DNA of 7,211 nucleotides. It comes from Deltaproteobacteria bacterium (GTDB lineage Bacteria > Desulfobacterota > Deferrimicrobia > Deferrimicrobiales > Deferrimicrobiaceae). Position 1 is the first letter of the stretch. Each line of letters begins with the position of its first letter. The notes beneath the pieces were generated by a model that saw only the letters and a list, made by a program, of their open reading frames with translations, ran no database searches and was not told where the DNA came from. The stretch covers positions 1-7,211 of the forward strand of contig JAJZRM010000139.1 of NCBI GenBank assembly GCA_021802685.1, given 5' to 3'. Shown one piece after another: positions 1-6,790 of this stretch. Position numbers and translations under genes: made by a program.

Positions 1-362
1 ACCTGGTCGTCCGCCGTGTGGCCCATCGCAACGACCTTCCCGCCGTGTTCCCTCGATAAACGTTTCAAGAATTCGTGACGGATTCTCCGGGCGCCCTCCT
101 CGAAACCGGAGTGAAGGCAAGCCGGGGTTTCCTTATGGATTCCCTTTTTTAAATGAAGAGTTTCGGACAATTTGTCAACTAATTGTTGATCTCTTTCCGA
201 TGCCCTCCCTCGGACGCCATGGTTCACGTGCCCGATGACGATTTCCTGTTTCTTCCGCCGGATCAGCTCCTGCAGGAGATACATCGAATCCGGCCCGCCG
301 GAAACCGCGGCGACGACCACCTGTTTACCGGGCCTTTTCCCCTTCCGGCGCTGCGATTTCAC
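1..362 (-). CDS. tilS: tRNA(Ile)-lysidine synthetase TilS, N-terminal part (gene runs off the left edge)
   Basis: The first 120 codons are present; the 3' end lies outside the window. TilS attaches lysine to C34 of the CAU-anticodon tRNA-Ile, using ATP, so that the tRNA reads AUA. After a basic leader (KSQRRKGKRPGK) comes the N-type ATP pyrophosphatase P-loop, VSGGPDS, at about residues 20-26. The TilS-type HVNHGVRG block follows (about 48-55), then an ARRIRHEFL helix, and GHTADDQ at the window edge. The HVNHG(L/V)RG and GHTADDQ blocks distinguish TilS from TtcA and other PP-loop enzymes. The start chosen is a GTG at 362-360 that overlaps the rfbA stop as GTGA, which suggests translational coupling. 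The adjacent GTG at 365-363 is an equally possible start. No separate promoter is visible, so it probably depends on rfbA transcription. Identity is firm; the exact start is uncertain. Confidence 0.9.
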   Translation of the reverse strand, partial: MKSQRRKGKRPGKQVVVAAVSGGPDSMYLLQELIRRKKQEIVIGHVNHGVRGRASERDQQLVDKLSETLHLKKGIHKETPACLHSGFEEGARRIRHEFLKRLSREHGGKVVAMGHTADDQ

Positions 363-1264
363 CACCGGATTTTTTCTTCCAGGAGTCTGCACAGGTACTG
401 TCCATATCCGTTGTTCTTCATCTGCCCGGCGAGGGATTCGAGCTCGATCGCATCGATGAATCCCATCCGGTACGCCACCTCTTCCACGCACGCGATCTTG
501 AGACCTTGGCGCTTCTCGATGGTTTCCACGAACACGCCCGCCTCCAACAGGGAGTCGTGGGTCCCCGTGTCCAGCCAGGCGAATCCCCGGCCGAGGAGCT
601 CCACCTTCAAAGTGCCCCACTCCAGGTACGTGTTGATCACGTCGGCGATTTCCAGTTCCCCGCGCTTCGAAGGCTTGAGGCCGGCCGCGATCTCCACCAC
701 TTGCCGGTCGCAGAAATAAAGCCCCGGCACGGCGAAATTCGATTTCGGGGATTTCGGTTTTTCCTCGATGCTCAGGACCTTCCCGGCCGCATCGAAGTCC
801 ACGACTCCGTATCGCTCGGGGTCCCTGACCCAGTACCCGAAGATCATGGCCCCGTTGCGGATCTGCGTCGCCCGCCGCAGGATCTGCTGGAAACCGTGGC
901 CGTGAAAAATATTATCGCCCAGGATCAGGCAGACGGGATCGTTCCCGATGAACTCCTTCCCGATCAGGAACGCCTGCGCGAGCCCTTCAGGTCGCGGCTG
1001 CGGGGCGTAGGAGATCCGGATCCCCCACTGGGAACCGTCTCCCAACAGGTCCATGAACCTCGGGAGGTCGACGGGCGTGGAAATGACGAGGATTTCCCGC
1101 ATCCCGGAAAGCATCAAGACGGAAAGAGGATAATAGATCATCGGCTTGTCGTACACCGGGAGCAGCTGTTTGCTCACCGCCTTCGTGATCGGGTAAAGCC
1201 GCGTACCAGCCCCTCCGGCAAGGATGATCCCCTTCCAATTCACCGGGCCATCGGCAGCATCCAT
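359..1264 (-). CDS. rfbA: Glucose-1-phosphate thymidylyltransferase (dTDP-glucose pyrophosphorylase)
   Basis: The 301-residue enzyme converts dTTP and glucose-1-phosphate to dTDP-glucose and PPi. This is the first step towards dTDP-L-rhamnose for O-antigen or other surface glycans, and it takes place in the cytoplasm. The nucleotidyltransferase signature GGAGTRLYP is at about residues 17-25, followed by KQLLPVYDKP (32-41). Further on are the metal-binding LGDNIFHGHGF, the sugar-binding EEKPKSPKSNFAV and WLDTGTHDSLLEA. The C-terminal helices end in NNGYGQYLCRLLEEK. Length and motif order are those of the short RmlA class. ATG 1264 is preferred because AAGGGGG lies 7 nt upstream. The frame is open to a TTG at 1297, but its only Shine-Dalgarno-like sequence practically abuts the start. 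The rest of the rml set (rfbB, rfbC, rfbD) is not adjacent, and the downstream neighbour is the housekeeping gene tilS, an unusual pairing. No convincing sigma-70 promoter was found upstream. Confidence 0.95.
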   Translation of the reverse strand: MDAADGPVNWKGIILAGGAGTRLYPITKAVSKQLLPVYDKPMIYYPLSVLMLSGMREILVISTPVDLPRFMDLLGDGSQWGIRISYAPQPRPEGLAQAFLIGKEFIGNDPVCLILGDNIFHGHGFQQILRRATQIRNGAMIFGYWVRDPERYGVVDFDAAGKVLSIEEKPKSPKSNFAVPGLYFCDRQVVEIAAGLKPSKRGELEIADVINTYLEWGTLKVELLGRGFAWLDTGTHDSLLEAGVFVETIEKRQGLKIACVEEVAYRMGFIDAIELESLAGQMKNNGYGQYLCRLLEEKIRW

Positions 1265-1277
1265 CGGAATACCCCCT
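1262..1277 (-). promoter_or_regulatory. Ribosome binding site deciding the rfbA start
   Basis: On the minus strand AAGGGGG is followed by seven bases and then ATG at 1264. This favours a 301-residue protein over the 312-residue version starting at TTG 1297. Known RmlA proteins also begin only a few residues before the KGIILAGG block. Confidence 0.6.
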
Positions 1278-1387
1278 TCGCCGCATCCGTATCGCAAACC
1301 ACCTTATTTCTTCACCCGCGAAAGATCAAGAGATTGAGGTATCCCCCGGCGAACCTTCTATGAGTAATAAAAAGGGAATGAAAGGCA

Positions 1388-1395
1388 CAATATTG
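1388..1395. repeat. AT-rich palindrome CAATATTG upstream of the GGDEF/HD-GYP gene
   Basis: A perfect 8-bp palindrome lies inside GGCACAATATTGCAC. It is centred about 112 nt upstream of the start predicted from the -24/-12 element, a usual distance for a sigma-54 activator enhancer. Eight bases are too few to prove a function. It also sits in a near-sigma-54 sequence with wrong spacing. Confidence 0.2.
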
Positions 1396-1415
1396 CACAC
1401 CGGAAAACGGCACAT

Positions 1416-1428
1416 CGAGGCTTCCTCG
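1416..1428. repeat. Inverted repeat CGAGG-CTT-CCTCG
   Basis: A perfect 5-bp dyad with a 3-base centre lies about 82 nt upstream of the predicted sigma-54 transcription start. It could be an activator site or a small hairpin. There is no T-tract on either strand, so it does not look like a terminator. Confidence 0.25.
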
Positions 1429-1476
1429 TAACAGGTGCATTTCCTTAAGTTTTATTGTAATCTGAGGGCGACGGAT

Positions 1477-1493
1477 TGGGCGTGTTATTTGCT
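1477..1493 (+). promoter_or_regulatory. Candidate sigma-54 (-24/-12) promoter of the GGDEF/HD-GYP gene
   Basis: The sequence TGGGCGTGTTATTTGCT has GG at 1479-1480 and GC at 1491-1492, exactly ten bases apart, as RpoN requires. Against YTGGCACG-N4-TTGCW it matches about 10 of 13 fixed positions, including the whole TTGCT -12 box; the mismatches are in the -24 box. The predicted start is near 1504, leaving a leader of about 53 nt before ATG 1557. A sigma-54 activator gene lies immediately beyond the GGDEF gene, which makes the call more plausible. Confidence 0.5.
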
Positions 1494-1542
1494 ATCTCTA
1501 AATATGAATGAACGGAATCCGGTTTCGAACCGCCGCTCCATG

Positions 1543-1548
1543 AAGAGG
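1543..1548 (+). promoter_or_regulatory. Ribosome binding site of the GGDEF/HD-GYP gene
   Basis: AAGAGG ends eight bases before ATG 1557, a normal spacing, and supports that start over later in-frame codons. Confidence 0.7.
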
Positions 1549-1556
1549 TAGCCGCG

Positions 1557-3749
1557 ATGGCATCGTTCGACTTCTCATTTCTGCCAAAATGCACGATCGA
1601 TTTCCCGCTGGAAATATCCCCCGATGAAATCGGCTCGCTGGCGCGTCCGATCAACACGCTTCTCAAAAGCAGTTACCTGATCGGGGGTTCGTTCGATTTC
1701 GAGGAAACGTTCAACTCCGTGTTCGACATCGCGGTCGAAATCGCGGGGGTAGAGGCGTGCGGCCTGCTCCTCCCCGCCGAAAACCCGGACGGAAGCTGGG
1801 AACTGAAGGTCAGCCGGCGGGTCACGCCTTCCGCCGATCCGGACCGCGTGGGGGACCTGAACGCCCCCGCCTTGATCGCGTCTCATTTCGGCAAGGGGAT
1901 CTCCGTGAACATCGAAAGCGGCGCATGGGCCGGTCCGATATGCGAGGCGTGGGCTTCCAGGTCGCTGATCGCCTTCCCGTTGCGACAGAACCGGGATGTC
2001 GCCGGAGCCCTCGTATTCGGCAAAAAGGAATCGCATCCTTTCACGGACGTGCAGGTGAAACTGCTCTGCGCGTTGTCGATGCAGGCCGAAAGCCACCTTC
2101 ACCGGAACGACTCGGCAAAGGCCTTGTCCTACTATTCCTTTATCGACCCGCTGACGCACTTGTACAACCGGCGGTATTTCGAAAACCAGATGGAAAAGGA
2201 GATCCTGCGTTCGCGGCGGACCGGAGACACCTTCAGCCTGCTGACGTTCGACCTGGACGGTTTCACCGACTACAACGAGCGGTTCCTTCACTCCGCCGGC
2301 GACATCACGCTGCAGGAGTTCGCGGGCATCCTCCAAGGCTGCATGCGCGAAGTGGACACGTTGGCGCGCATCGGCGGCGATGAATTCTCCGTCATCCTGC
2401 TCGAAGGCGACACCGAAGGCGCCCAGGTCCTGGCGAGCCGGGTCATCGAGCGTTTCCAGCGGCACCTCCTTCCGGGAGACAAGGACGCCCGCACCGAGCG
2501 GCTGTCGGTGAGCGTCGGCATCGCGTCCTTCCCGTCCGATTCCTTCGACCATTCGGACCTGGTCGACAAGGCCGGCCGGGCGCTCGGCATGGCGAGAAGC
2601 CAGGGGGGCGGCCGGGTCTGCGCCTTCCATGAAACCGCGGGCGCATCCGCGAAAAACCGCGCGGCTCCCGATCTCCCCATCCGGAAGATCTACGACGCGG
2701 GACGCTCGGTTGTGGACATGGACAAGTTCCTTGAGATCCTGCTGTTCACCGGCATGCAGGGAATTCCGGCGAGCCGGGGCTCCATCGTCGTGAAGGCGCC
2801 CGACGGGAAAGATTTCACGCTCCGCGCGGCCATCGGTTTCAGCAGGAATGAAGAGCATCTGGCCGGCGCCGGAACGTTCCGCCCGGGGCCGATCACCAGC
2901 TGGGTGGTGGATCACCAGCTCCCTCTCGTCGTTTCCAGGACGGAAGATTCTCCGGTCGCCTCTTCCGCGCGGAAGAACGGCTACCAGACCGATTCCTTCC
3001 TGTCCATCCCGCTGACGCACGGTGGAGCCACCCTGGGAGCGCTCCACCTGACGAACAAGAAAGACGATCAGCCGTTCACCCGGGAGGACCTGCAGGCGTT
3101 ATCGCCGATCGCTTCGGAGATCGCGTCGATCCTGTCGCAGGGGATCACCTTCCGGGAGAATGTCCGGACGTTCTCCCTTTCCATCCTGGCGTCCCTCACG
3201 GATGCCCTCGAACTTCGGTATCCCTTCCTCTCGGGCCATTCCTCACGCGTCCGGGATCTTTCCATCCGGACGGGCCGGCAGATGGGTCTGTCGAAGGTCG
3301 ACCTCGACGTCCTGGAGCATGCGGCGATCCTGCACGACGTGGGGATCGTGGGCGTGCCGGCGAACATCCTGTCGAAGAAGCGGACCCTGAATGACCGCGA
3401 AGCGGACCTCGTGCGGAAACATCCATTCCTGGGAGCGAAGATGGTGGAAGGCGTGCCCGGGATGGAATCGGCGCGTAGGACGATCCTGGAACACCACGAA
3501 CATTTCGACGGGTCCGGCTACCCGAACGGGCTCCGCGGCGCGGATATCTGCCTCACCGCCCGGATCCTGGGGGTGGCGGAGTATTACGACGCCATCATCT
3601 CCGAGCGGCCGCACCGCGGTGGGTTGAAGCCCTTCGAGGCGCTTCAGCTGGTCCGCAACGGAGGGAACGTCCTCTTCGACCAGGAAGTCACCGCGGCGTT
3701 CGAAGCGGTCGCGCCCGCCTCGAACCCCATACTGGAAAGCACGCACTAA
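1557..3749 (+). CDS. GAF-GGDEF-GAF-HD-GYP cyclic-di-GMP turnover protein
   Basis: This 730-residue soluble protein, with no signal peptide or membrane segment, combines c-di-GMP synthesis and degradation modules. A first GAF sensor spans about 40-185. The GGDEF domain (about 188-360) has FDLD metal ligands (D232, D234), guanine-binding N240 and D249, and an intact RIGGDEF at 271-277. RxxD at 264-267, five residues before GGDEF, is a canonical inhibitory site. Asp at 249, where hybrid cGAMP synthases have Ser, points to c-di-GMP. A second GAF spans about 385-530. The HD-GYP domain (about 535-720) has H561, H593-D594, H622, HHE (646-648) and DGSGYP (651-656). Three usual residues differ: the HDxGK lysine is I597, the VPD-type Asp is Ala602, and the VAD metal-ligand Asp is E675. 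A -24/-12 promoter candidate lies upstream. It converges on the response regulator gene. Diguanylate cyclase activity is likely; phosphodiesterase activity is less sure. Confidence 0.93.
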   Translation: MASFDFSFLPKCTIDFPLEISPDEIGSLARPINTLLKSSYLIGGSFDFEETFNSVFDIAVEIAGVEACGLLLPAENPDGSWELKVSRRVTPSADPDRVGDLNAPALIASHFGKGISVNIESGAWAGPICEAWASRSLIAFPLRQNRDVAGALVFGKKESHPFTDVQVKLLCALSMQAESHLHRNDSAKALSYYSFIDPLTHLYNRRYFENQMEKEILRSRRTGDTFSLLTFDLDGFTDYNERFLHSAGDITLQEFAGILQGCMREVDTLARIGGDEFSVILLEGDTEGAQVLASRVIERFQRHLLPGDKDARTERLSVSVGIASFPSDSFDHSDLVDKAGRALGMARSQGGGRVCAFHETAGASAKNRAAPDLPIRKIYDAGRSVVDMDKFLEILLFTGMQGIPASRGSIVVKAPDGKDFTLRAAIGFSRNEEHLAGAGTFRPGPITSWVVDHQLPLVVSRTEDSPVASSARKNGYQTDSFLSIPLTHGGATLGALHLTNKKDDQPFTREDLQALSPIASEIASILSQGITFRENVRTFSLSILASLTDALELRYPFLSGHSSRVRDLSIRTGRQMGLSKVDLDVLEHAAILHDVGIVGVPANILSKKRTLNDREADLVRKHPFLGAKMVEGVPGMESARRTILEHHEHFDGSGYPNGLRGADICLTARILGVAEYYDAIISERPHRGGLKPFEALQLVRNGGNVLFDQEVTAAFEAVAPASNPILESTH

Positions 3750-3765
3750 GCGGCTTTGCGCGGGC

Positions 3766-5136
3766 TCATCCTTCCCGAAACGCCTTCCAGTCGATCTTCA
3801 ACACCTGAATCTTGTAATTCAGCACGCGGGGGGTGATCCCCAGCAGATCGGCGGCGTCCTTCTGGACTCCCCGTGTCATTCGCAACGCCTGCTGGATGGC
3901 GTTGCGCTCCAGATCCTCCAGGACAAGCGTTTCCTGCACCAAGGGCGCCTCCGCCCTGGGTTGCGCGCTCTCGAGCGTCAGGTCGGACGGGGCGATCAGG
4001 GGACCGTCACTCAGGAGCACCGCCCGCTCGATCGCGTTCTGCATCTCGCGGACGTTCCCGGGCCACGCGTACCTGCGCATCTTCTGGATCGCCTCCGGCG
4101 AGAACCCGTCCACCTTCTTCTTGAAGTCGGAGGCGAACCGGTTCAGGAAATGCCGCGCCAGCGGCAGGATGTCCTCCGGCCTCTCGCGGACCGGAGGGAT
4201 GTGGAGGTCCACCACGTTGAGCCGGAAATACAGGTCCTGGCGGAAATTTCCCTCCTGCACCTCCTTGCGCAGGTCCTTGTTCGTCGCCGCCATCACCCGT
4301 ACGTCCACCTTCACCGTCTTGCCGCTGCTCCCCAACCGTTCGAATTCCTGCTCCTGCATCACCCGCAGGACCTTCGACTGGATGGTGGGGCTCATATCGC
4401 CGATCTCGTCGAGGAAAATGGTTCCCCTGTCGGCCTGCTCGAACCGTCCGATCCGCATGCGGTCGGCTCCCGTGAAGGCGCCGCGTTCGTGGCCGAAGAG
4501 TTCGCTCTCCAGGAGGTTCTCGTGGAGGGCCGCGCAGTTCACCTTGACGAACGGCTGCTCTCTCCGCTGGCTGTGGAAATGGACGAGTCCCGCCACGACT
4601 TCCTTGCCCGTCCCGGTTTCCCCCGTGATCAGGATGGTTGCCGATGTCGGGGCGACCTTCCGGATCTTCCCGAGCACTTCCTTCATTCTCGGGTTTTCCA
4701 TCACCGGGTCGCCTTCCCCCATCTCCATCCGGTACTGCACCTTCTTGAAGAATTCGAGCTCCCCTCGCATCTTATGCACCCGCAGGGCGGTCCCGACCCG
4801 GTGCTTGAGCTGCATGATGTCGAAAGGCTTCTGGATGTAGTCGAACGCTCCCAGGCGCAGCGCCTGGAGCGCGGAATCGAGGGTGGCGTACGCGGTCATG
4901 AGGATCACCTCCGTTTCGGAGTTGATCTCCTTGGCCTTCTTCAGGACGTCCACGCCGCTGATGTCGCCCAGCATGATATCGGACACGACAACATGGACCG
5001 CCTCGGATTCGAGGGCCCGCATCGCCTCCATCCCGTTCGGGAAGGAGAGGACCGTGTATCCCTCGTCTTCGAGCGCCCCGACGACGCCGACGCGCAACGA
5101 TTCGTTGTCTTCCGCCACCAGGATCCGGTCAGACAT
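3766..5136 (-). CDS. NtrC-family sigma-54-dependent response regulator
   Basis: This 456-residue transcriptional activator works with RpoN holoenzyme. The receiver domain (about 2-115) has the acidic pair E9-D10, phosphoacceptor D53 (VVSDIML), T81 and K103 (KPF). The AAA+ domain (about 145-375) has Walker A GETGTGKE at about 172-179, the sigma-54 contact loop GAFTGA at about 219-224, Walker B GTIFLDE at about 238-244, AATNKDL, and arginine residues in FRQDLYFRLN. A Fis-type helix-turn-helix closes the protein (QKDAADLLGITPRVLNYKI), so it should bind DNA specifically. The kinase gene overlaps its start by 8 nt, showing co-translation with its partner. ATG 5136 is chosen over ATG 5142 because GAGGG lies six bases before the first and abuts the second. 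All catalytic motifs are intact. The specific regulon cannot be named from sequence; the two -24/-12 elements in this window are obvious candidates. Confidence 0.95.
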   Translation of the reverse strand: MSDRILVAEDNESLRVGVVGALEDEGYTVLSFPNGMEAMRALESEAVHVVVSDIMLGDISGVDVLKKAKEINSETEVILMTAYATLDSALQALRLGAFDYIQKPFDIMQLKHRVGTALRVHKMRGELEFFKKVQYRMEMGEGDPVMENPRMKEVLGKIRKVAPTSATILITGETGTGKEVVAGLVHFHSQRREQPFVKVNCAALHENLLESELFGHERGAFTGADRMRIGRFEQADRGTIFLDEIGDMSPTIQSKVLRVMQEQEFERLGSSGKTVKVDVRVMAATNKDLRKEVQEGNFRQDLYFRLNVVDLHIPPVRERPEDILPLARHFLNRFASDFKKKVDGFSPEAIQKMRRYAWPGNVREMQNAIERAVLLSDGPLIAPSDLTLESAQPRAEAPLVQETLVLEDLERNAIQQALRMTRGVQKDAADLLGITPRVLNYKIQVLKIDWKAFREG

Positions 5137-6247
5137 GGGCATCCCTCAAGGGAATCTTGATGAGGAACTCGGTCCCTTTCCCCGGTTCGGAGAGGATGTC
5201 GAGCACCCCTTTGTGGGCGTACACGATTTTCTGCGCGATCGGGAGGCCGATCCCCGTTCCCCCTTTCTTCGTGGTGAAAAACGGAACGAAGATCTTTTCG
5301 CGAATGTCCTCGGGGATCCCGCTTCCGGTATCCTTGATGGAGATCGTCAGGAAATCCTCCCGCTCCCCGGAACCGTCGGACAGCATCGGTTCCCGCGCCT
5401 CCGGGTCGAGGTCCCAGAATCCTCGCGTCACCCTTGTCGAAATCACCACGCTCCCGCCCGGTTCGCACGCCTGGGCCGCATTGGAAATGATATTTCCAAG
5501 CGCCTGTTCGAACAACCGCTCGTCCATCTCCACCTCGACGTCCCCGCTCCACAGGGGCAGGAAGGAGATCTTGACCCCTTCGAACAGTTTATCCGCTTCC
5601 GCCGCAAGGCGTTCCAGGAACGATGTCACGGAAACGGTCCGAAGCGTCAGCTCCGCCGGCCGGACGAAATTGAGGCATTCCCTGATGATGGCTTCCACCC
5701 TTCCGATCTCGCGCTCCATGTGGGAAATGGAGGAGAGGATCTTCGGGTCTCCCTGGTACCGGGAACGCAGTAAACCGCAATGGACCCCGATGCTCGCGAT
5801 CGGGTTCCGGATCTCGTGTGCCAGCCCCGCGGCCATCTGACCCAGAAGCCGGAGGCGAACATCGAGATCCCGGTTTTCCTCGGCCATCTCGACATGCGTC
5901 AGGTCCTTGAAGAACGCGCAGATGCCGCTCCGCCGCTCCCCTTCCTTCAGTTCCGCCAGGGTGAAACCGATCGAACGGTGCATTCCTTCCCGTCCCGGAA
6001 GGATCGACTCCATCCGCGTCGGGAGGTAGCGAAGGTCCAGCGCCTCGATCAGCATGCGGAAAAAGGGATTTTCCCCCGCCACGGTTCGAAGGTTCATGCC
6101 GGGATGAAGGGTGATGCCGTTCAGGATCTTCATCGCGAGGTCGTTCCGGTATACGATCCGGCCGGTCAGGTCGATCGCCAGGATCCCCGCGCGGAAACAT
6201 TTCAGGATGTCCGCTTCCAGCTTCAATGCCGCCCCCCGTATTGGCAT
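5129..6247 (-). CDS. Soluble PAS-domain sensor histidine kinase, NtrB-like
   Basis: This 372-residue kinase most likely phosphorylates the overlapping NtrC-type regulator. A PAS-like sensor spans about 10-120 (AGILAIDLTGRIVYRND near its start). The HisKA domain follows, with the H-box GLAHEIRNPIASIG and phospho-accepting H144. The ATPase domain has N-box GNIISNAAQA (N256), DTGSGIP (306-312), the F-box FVPFFTTKKGG, GTGIGLPIAQKI and GKGTEF. No membrane segment is visible, so it should sense a cytoplasmic cue. An acidic insertion of about 25 residues (274-299) lies between the N-box and DTGSG. ATG 6247 has no clear ribosome binding site. A TTG at 6226 has GGGGGG five bases upstream and would give 365 residues, removing only seven N-terminal residues. 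The gene may be read from its own sigma-70-like promoter and also by readthrough from the lipoprotein gene 88 nt upstream. Confidence 0.94.
   Translation of the reverse strand: MPIRGAALKLEADILKCFRAGILAIDLTGRIVYRNDLAMKILNGITLHPGMNLRTVAGENPFFRMLIEALDLRYLPTRMESILPGREGMHRSIGFTLAELKEGERRSGICAFFKDLTHVEMAEENRDLDVRLRLLGQMAAGLAHEIRNPIASIGVHCGLLRSRYQGDPKILSSISHMEREIGRVEAIIRECLNFVRPAELTLRTVSVTSFLERLAAEADKLFEGVKISFLPLWSGDVEVEMDERLFEQALGNIISNAAQACEPGGSVVISTRVTRGFWDLDPEAREPMLSDGSGEREDFLTISIKDTGSGIPEDIREKIFVPFFTTKKGGTGIGLPIAQKIVYAHKGVLDILSEPGKGTEFLIKIPLRDAHV
5134..5147 (-). promoter_or_regulatory. Ribosome binding site deciding the response regulator start
   Basis: On the minus strand the order is GAGGG-ATGCCC-ATG. 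The GAGGG is six bases from ATG 5136 and directly touches ATG 5142, so initiation at 5136 is favoured. The site lies within the last codons of the kinase gene, consistent with translational coupling. Confidence 0.6.
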
Positions 6248-6271
6248 GTTGGACCGGACAGGATCGATTAG

Positions 6272-6300
6272 ACCATATGACGGATCGTCACCGATTGCAA
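6272..6300 (-). promoter_or_regulatory. Candidate sigma-70 promoter for the kinase-regulator pair
   Basis: On the minus strand TTGCAA (6300-6295) and TATGGT (6277-6272) are separated by exactly 17 bases; each matches four of six consensus positions. The predicted start is near 6265, about 18 nt before ATG 6247 and 39 nt before TTG 6226. It could give basal expression of the two-component system independent of the lipoprotein promoter. Confidence 0.4.
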
Positions 6301-6335
6301 GGCGGGGGAGGAAGTTCCGGAAGGACGACTACGGA

Positions 6336-6752
6336 TCAGAAGGAAAATGAGGCGGGAGGGGAGAAGGCGGACTTGCCCCCGGTGTTCGAGACCGATTGCA
6401 TCGAGACGTAATACGTCACGTTCGAGGAAAGGGAGGGAGCGAGTTTGCCGAGGTTAAACGACGTGGCTGGATTCCCCGTTGCCGGATCGATGGCGCCCAG
6501 TACGGCGGAGGAAGGCGTGGAGGCGGAAAATACCCCCGTATCGTTCACGTAGATAATGTATTCGCTCAGATCCTTGGCGGGGTCCAGCGGAGTCTGGTCG
6601 GTGTAACTCTGCGGCGGCGACCATCGAAGTACCGGACCGGCCGGCTCGGATGTGCCCGCGGCGGACGCCCCACCGCCGCCACAACCGAACGCCAACAAAG
6701 GGAACATCAGGACGAAAACCGCATTGATGAATCGCTTGTACGAAATGTTCAA
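6336..6752 (-). CDS. Small fibronectin type III-like lipoprotein
   Basis: The predicted product has 138 residues. The N-terminus has a positive KR pair, a hydrophobic stretch (about 9-22) and a lipobox-like LLAFGC, so C24 would be lipidated after signal peptidase II cleavage. Phe at -2 of the lipobox is unusual. A Gly/Ala/Ser linker (GGGGASAAG) then leads to a fibronectin-III-like fold at about 38-138. Typical strand motifs are LRWSPP, SEYIIYVND, NVTYYVSMQSVSNTGGKSAFS. Such short envelope proteins are common in Deltaproteobacteria; no catalytic residues are evident. The start is a TTG with GGGG nine bases upstream; no ATG or GTG start precedes the signal peptide in frame. A -24/-12 promoter candidate lies 40-55 nt upstream. 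The kinase gene follows 88 nt downstream on the same strand, so this could be a surface component of the same system. That link is inferred from position only. Confidence 0.8.
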   Translation of the reverse strand: MNISYKRFINAVFVLMFPLLAFGCGGGGASAAGTSEPAGPVLRWSPPQSYTDQTPLDPAKDLSEYIIYVNDTGVFSASTPSSAVLGAIDPATGNPATSFNLGKLAPSLSSNVTYYVSMQSVSNTGGKSAFSPPASFSF

Positions 6753-6790
6753 CGGAACGCACCCCGCCGGAATTTCCTCACAGGGGGCAA

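Larger units (their letters stand above)
1265..1556. other. Divergent intergenic region between rfbA and the GGDEF/HD-GYP gene
   Basis: These 292 nt are visibly AT-richer than the flanking genes and contain no credible gene. They hold a rightward -24/-12 promoter candidate (1477-1493), an AT-rich palindrome (1388-1395), a GC-rich dyad (1416-1428) and the GGDEF gene's ribosome binding site (1543-1548). In the leftward direction I found only poor -35/-10 matches, for example TTGATC with TAAGGT about 17 nt apart close to the rfbA start. The rfbA promoter is therefore unresolved. No riboswitch fold was recognised. Confidence 0.6.

Noticed and set aside
1265..1297. Longer rfbA start at TTG 1297
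   Set aside because: Its Shine-Dalgarno-like sequence is about one base from the codon, the extra residues do not match the RmlA N-terminus, and ATG 1264 has a well-spaced AAGGGGG.
506..1363. 285-residue open frame on the plus strand opposite rfbA
   Set aside because: It is the antisense shadow of a strongly conserved RmlA coding sequence.
1382..1398. Second sigma-54-like sequence AGGCACAATATTGCAC
   Set aside because: The GG and GC dinucleotides are nine bases apart, not ten. RpoN promoters tolerate little spacing change, so this was kept only as a palindrome.
1520..1532. Small hairpin CGGTT-TCG-AACCG in the GGDEF gene leader
   Set aside because: A five-pair stem alone cannot be assigned a role, and the ribosome binding site lies outside it.
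1575..3047. 490-residue open frame on the minus strand inside the GGDEF/HD-GYP gene
   Set aside because: It is antisense to clear GAF and GGDEF motifs, has Arg/Gly/Val-rich composition and no recognisable domain. Long antisense frames are expected at this GC content.
3961..5160. 399-residue open frame on the plus strand opposite the response regulator
   Set aside because: The opposite strand encodes intact Walker A, GAFTGA and receiver motifs. This frame is His/Leu/Arg-rich without any domain.
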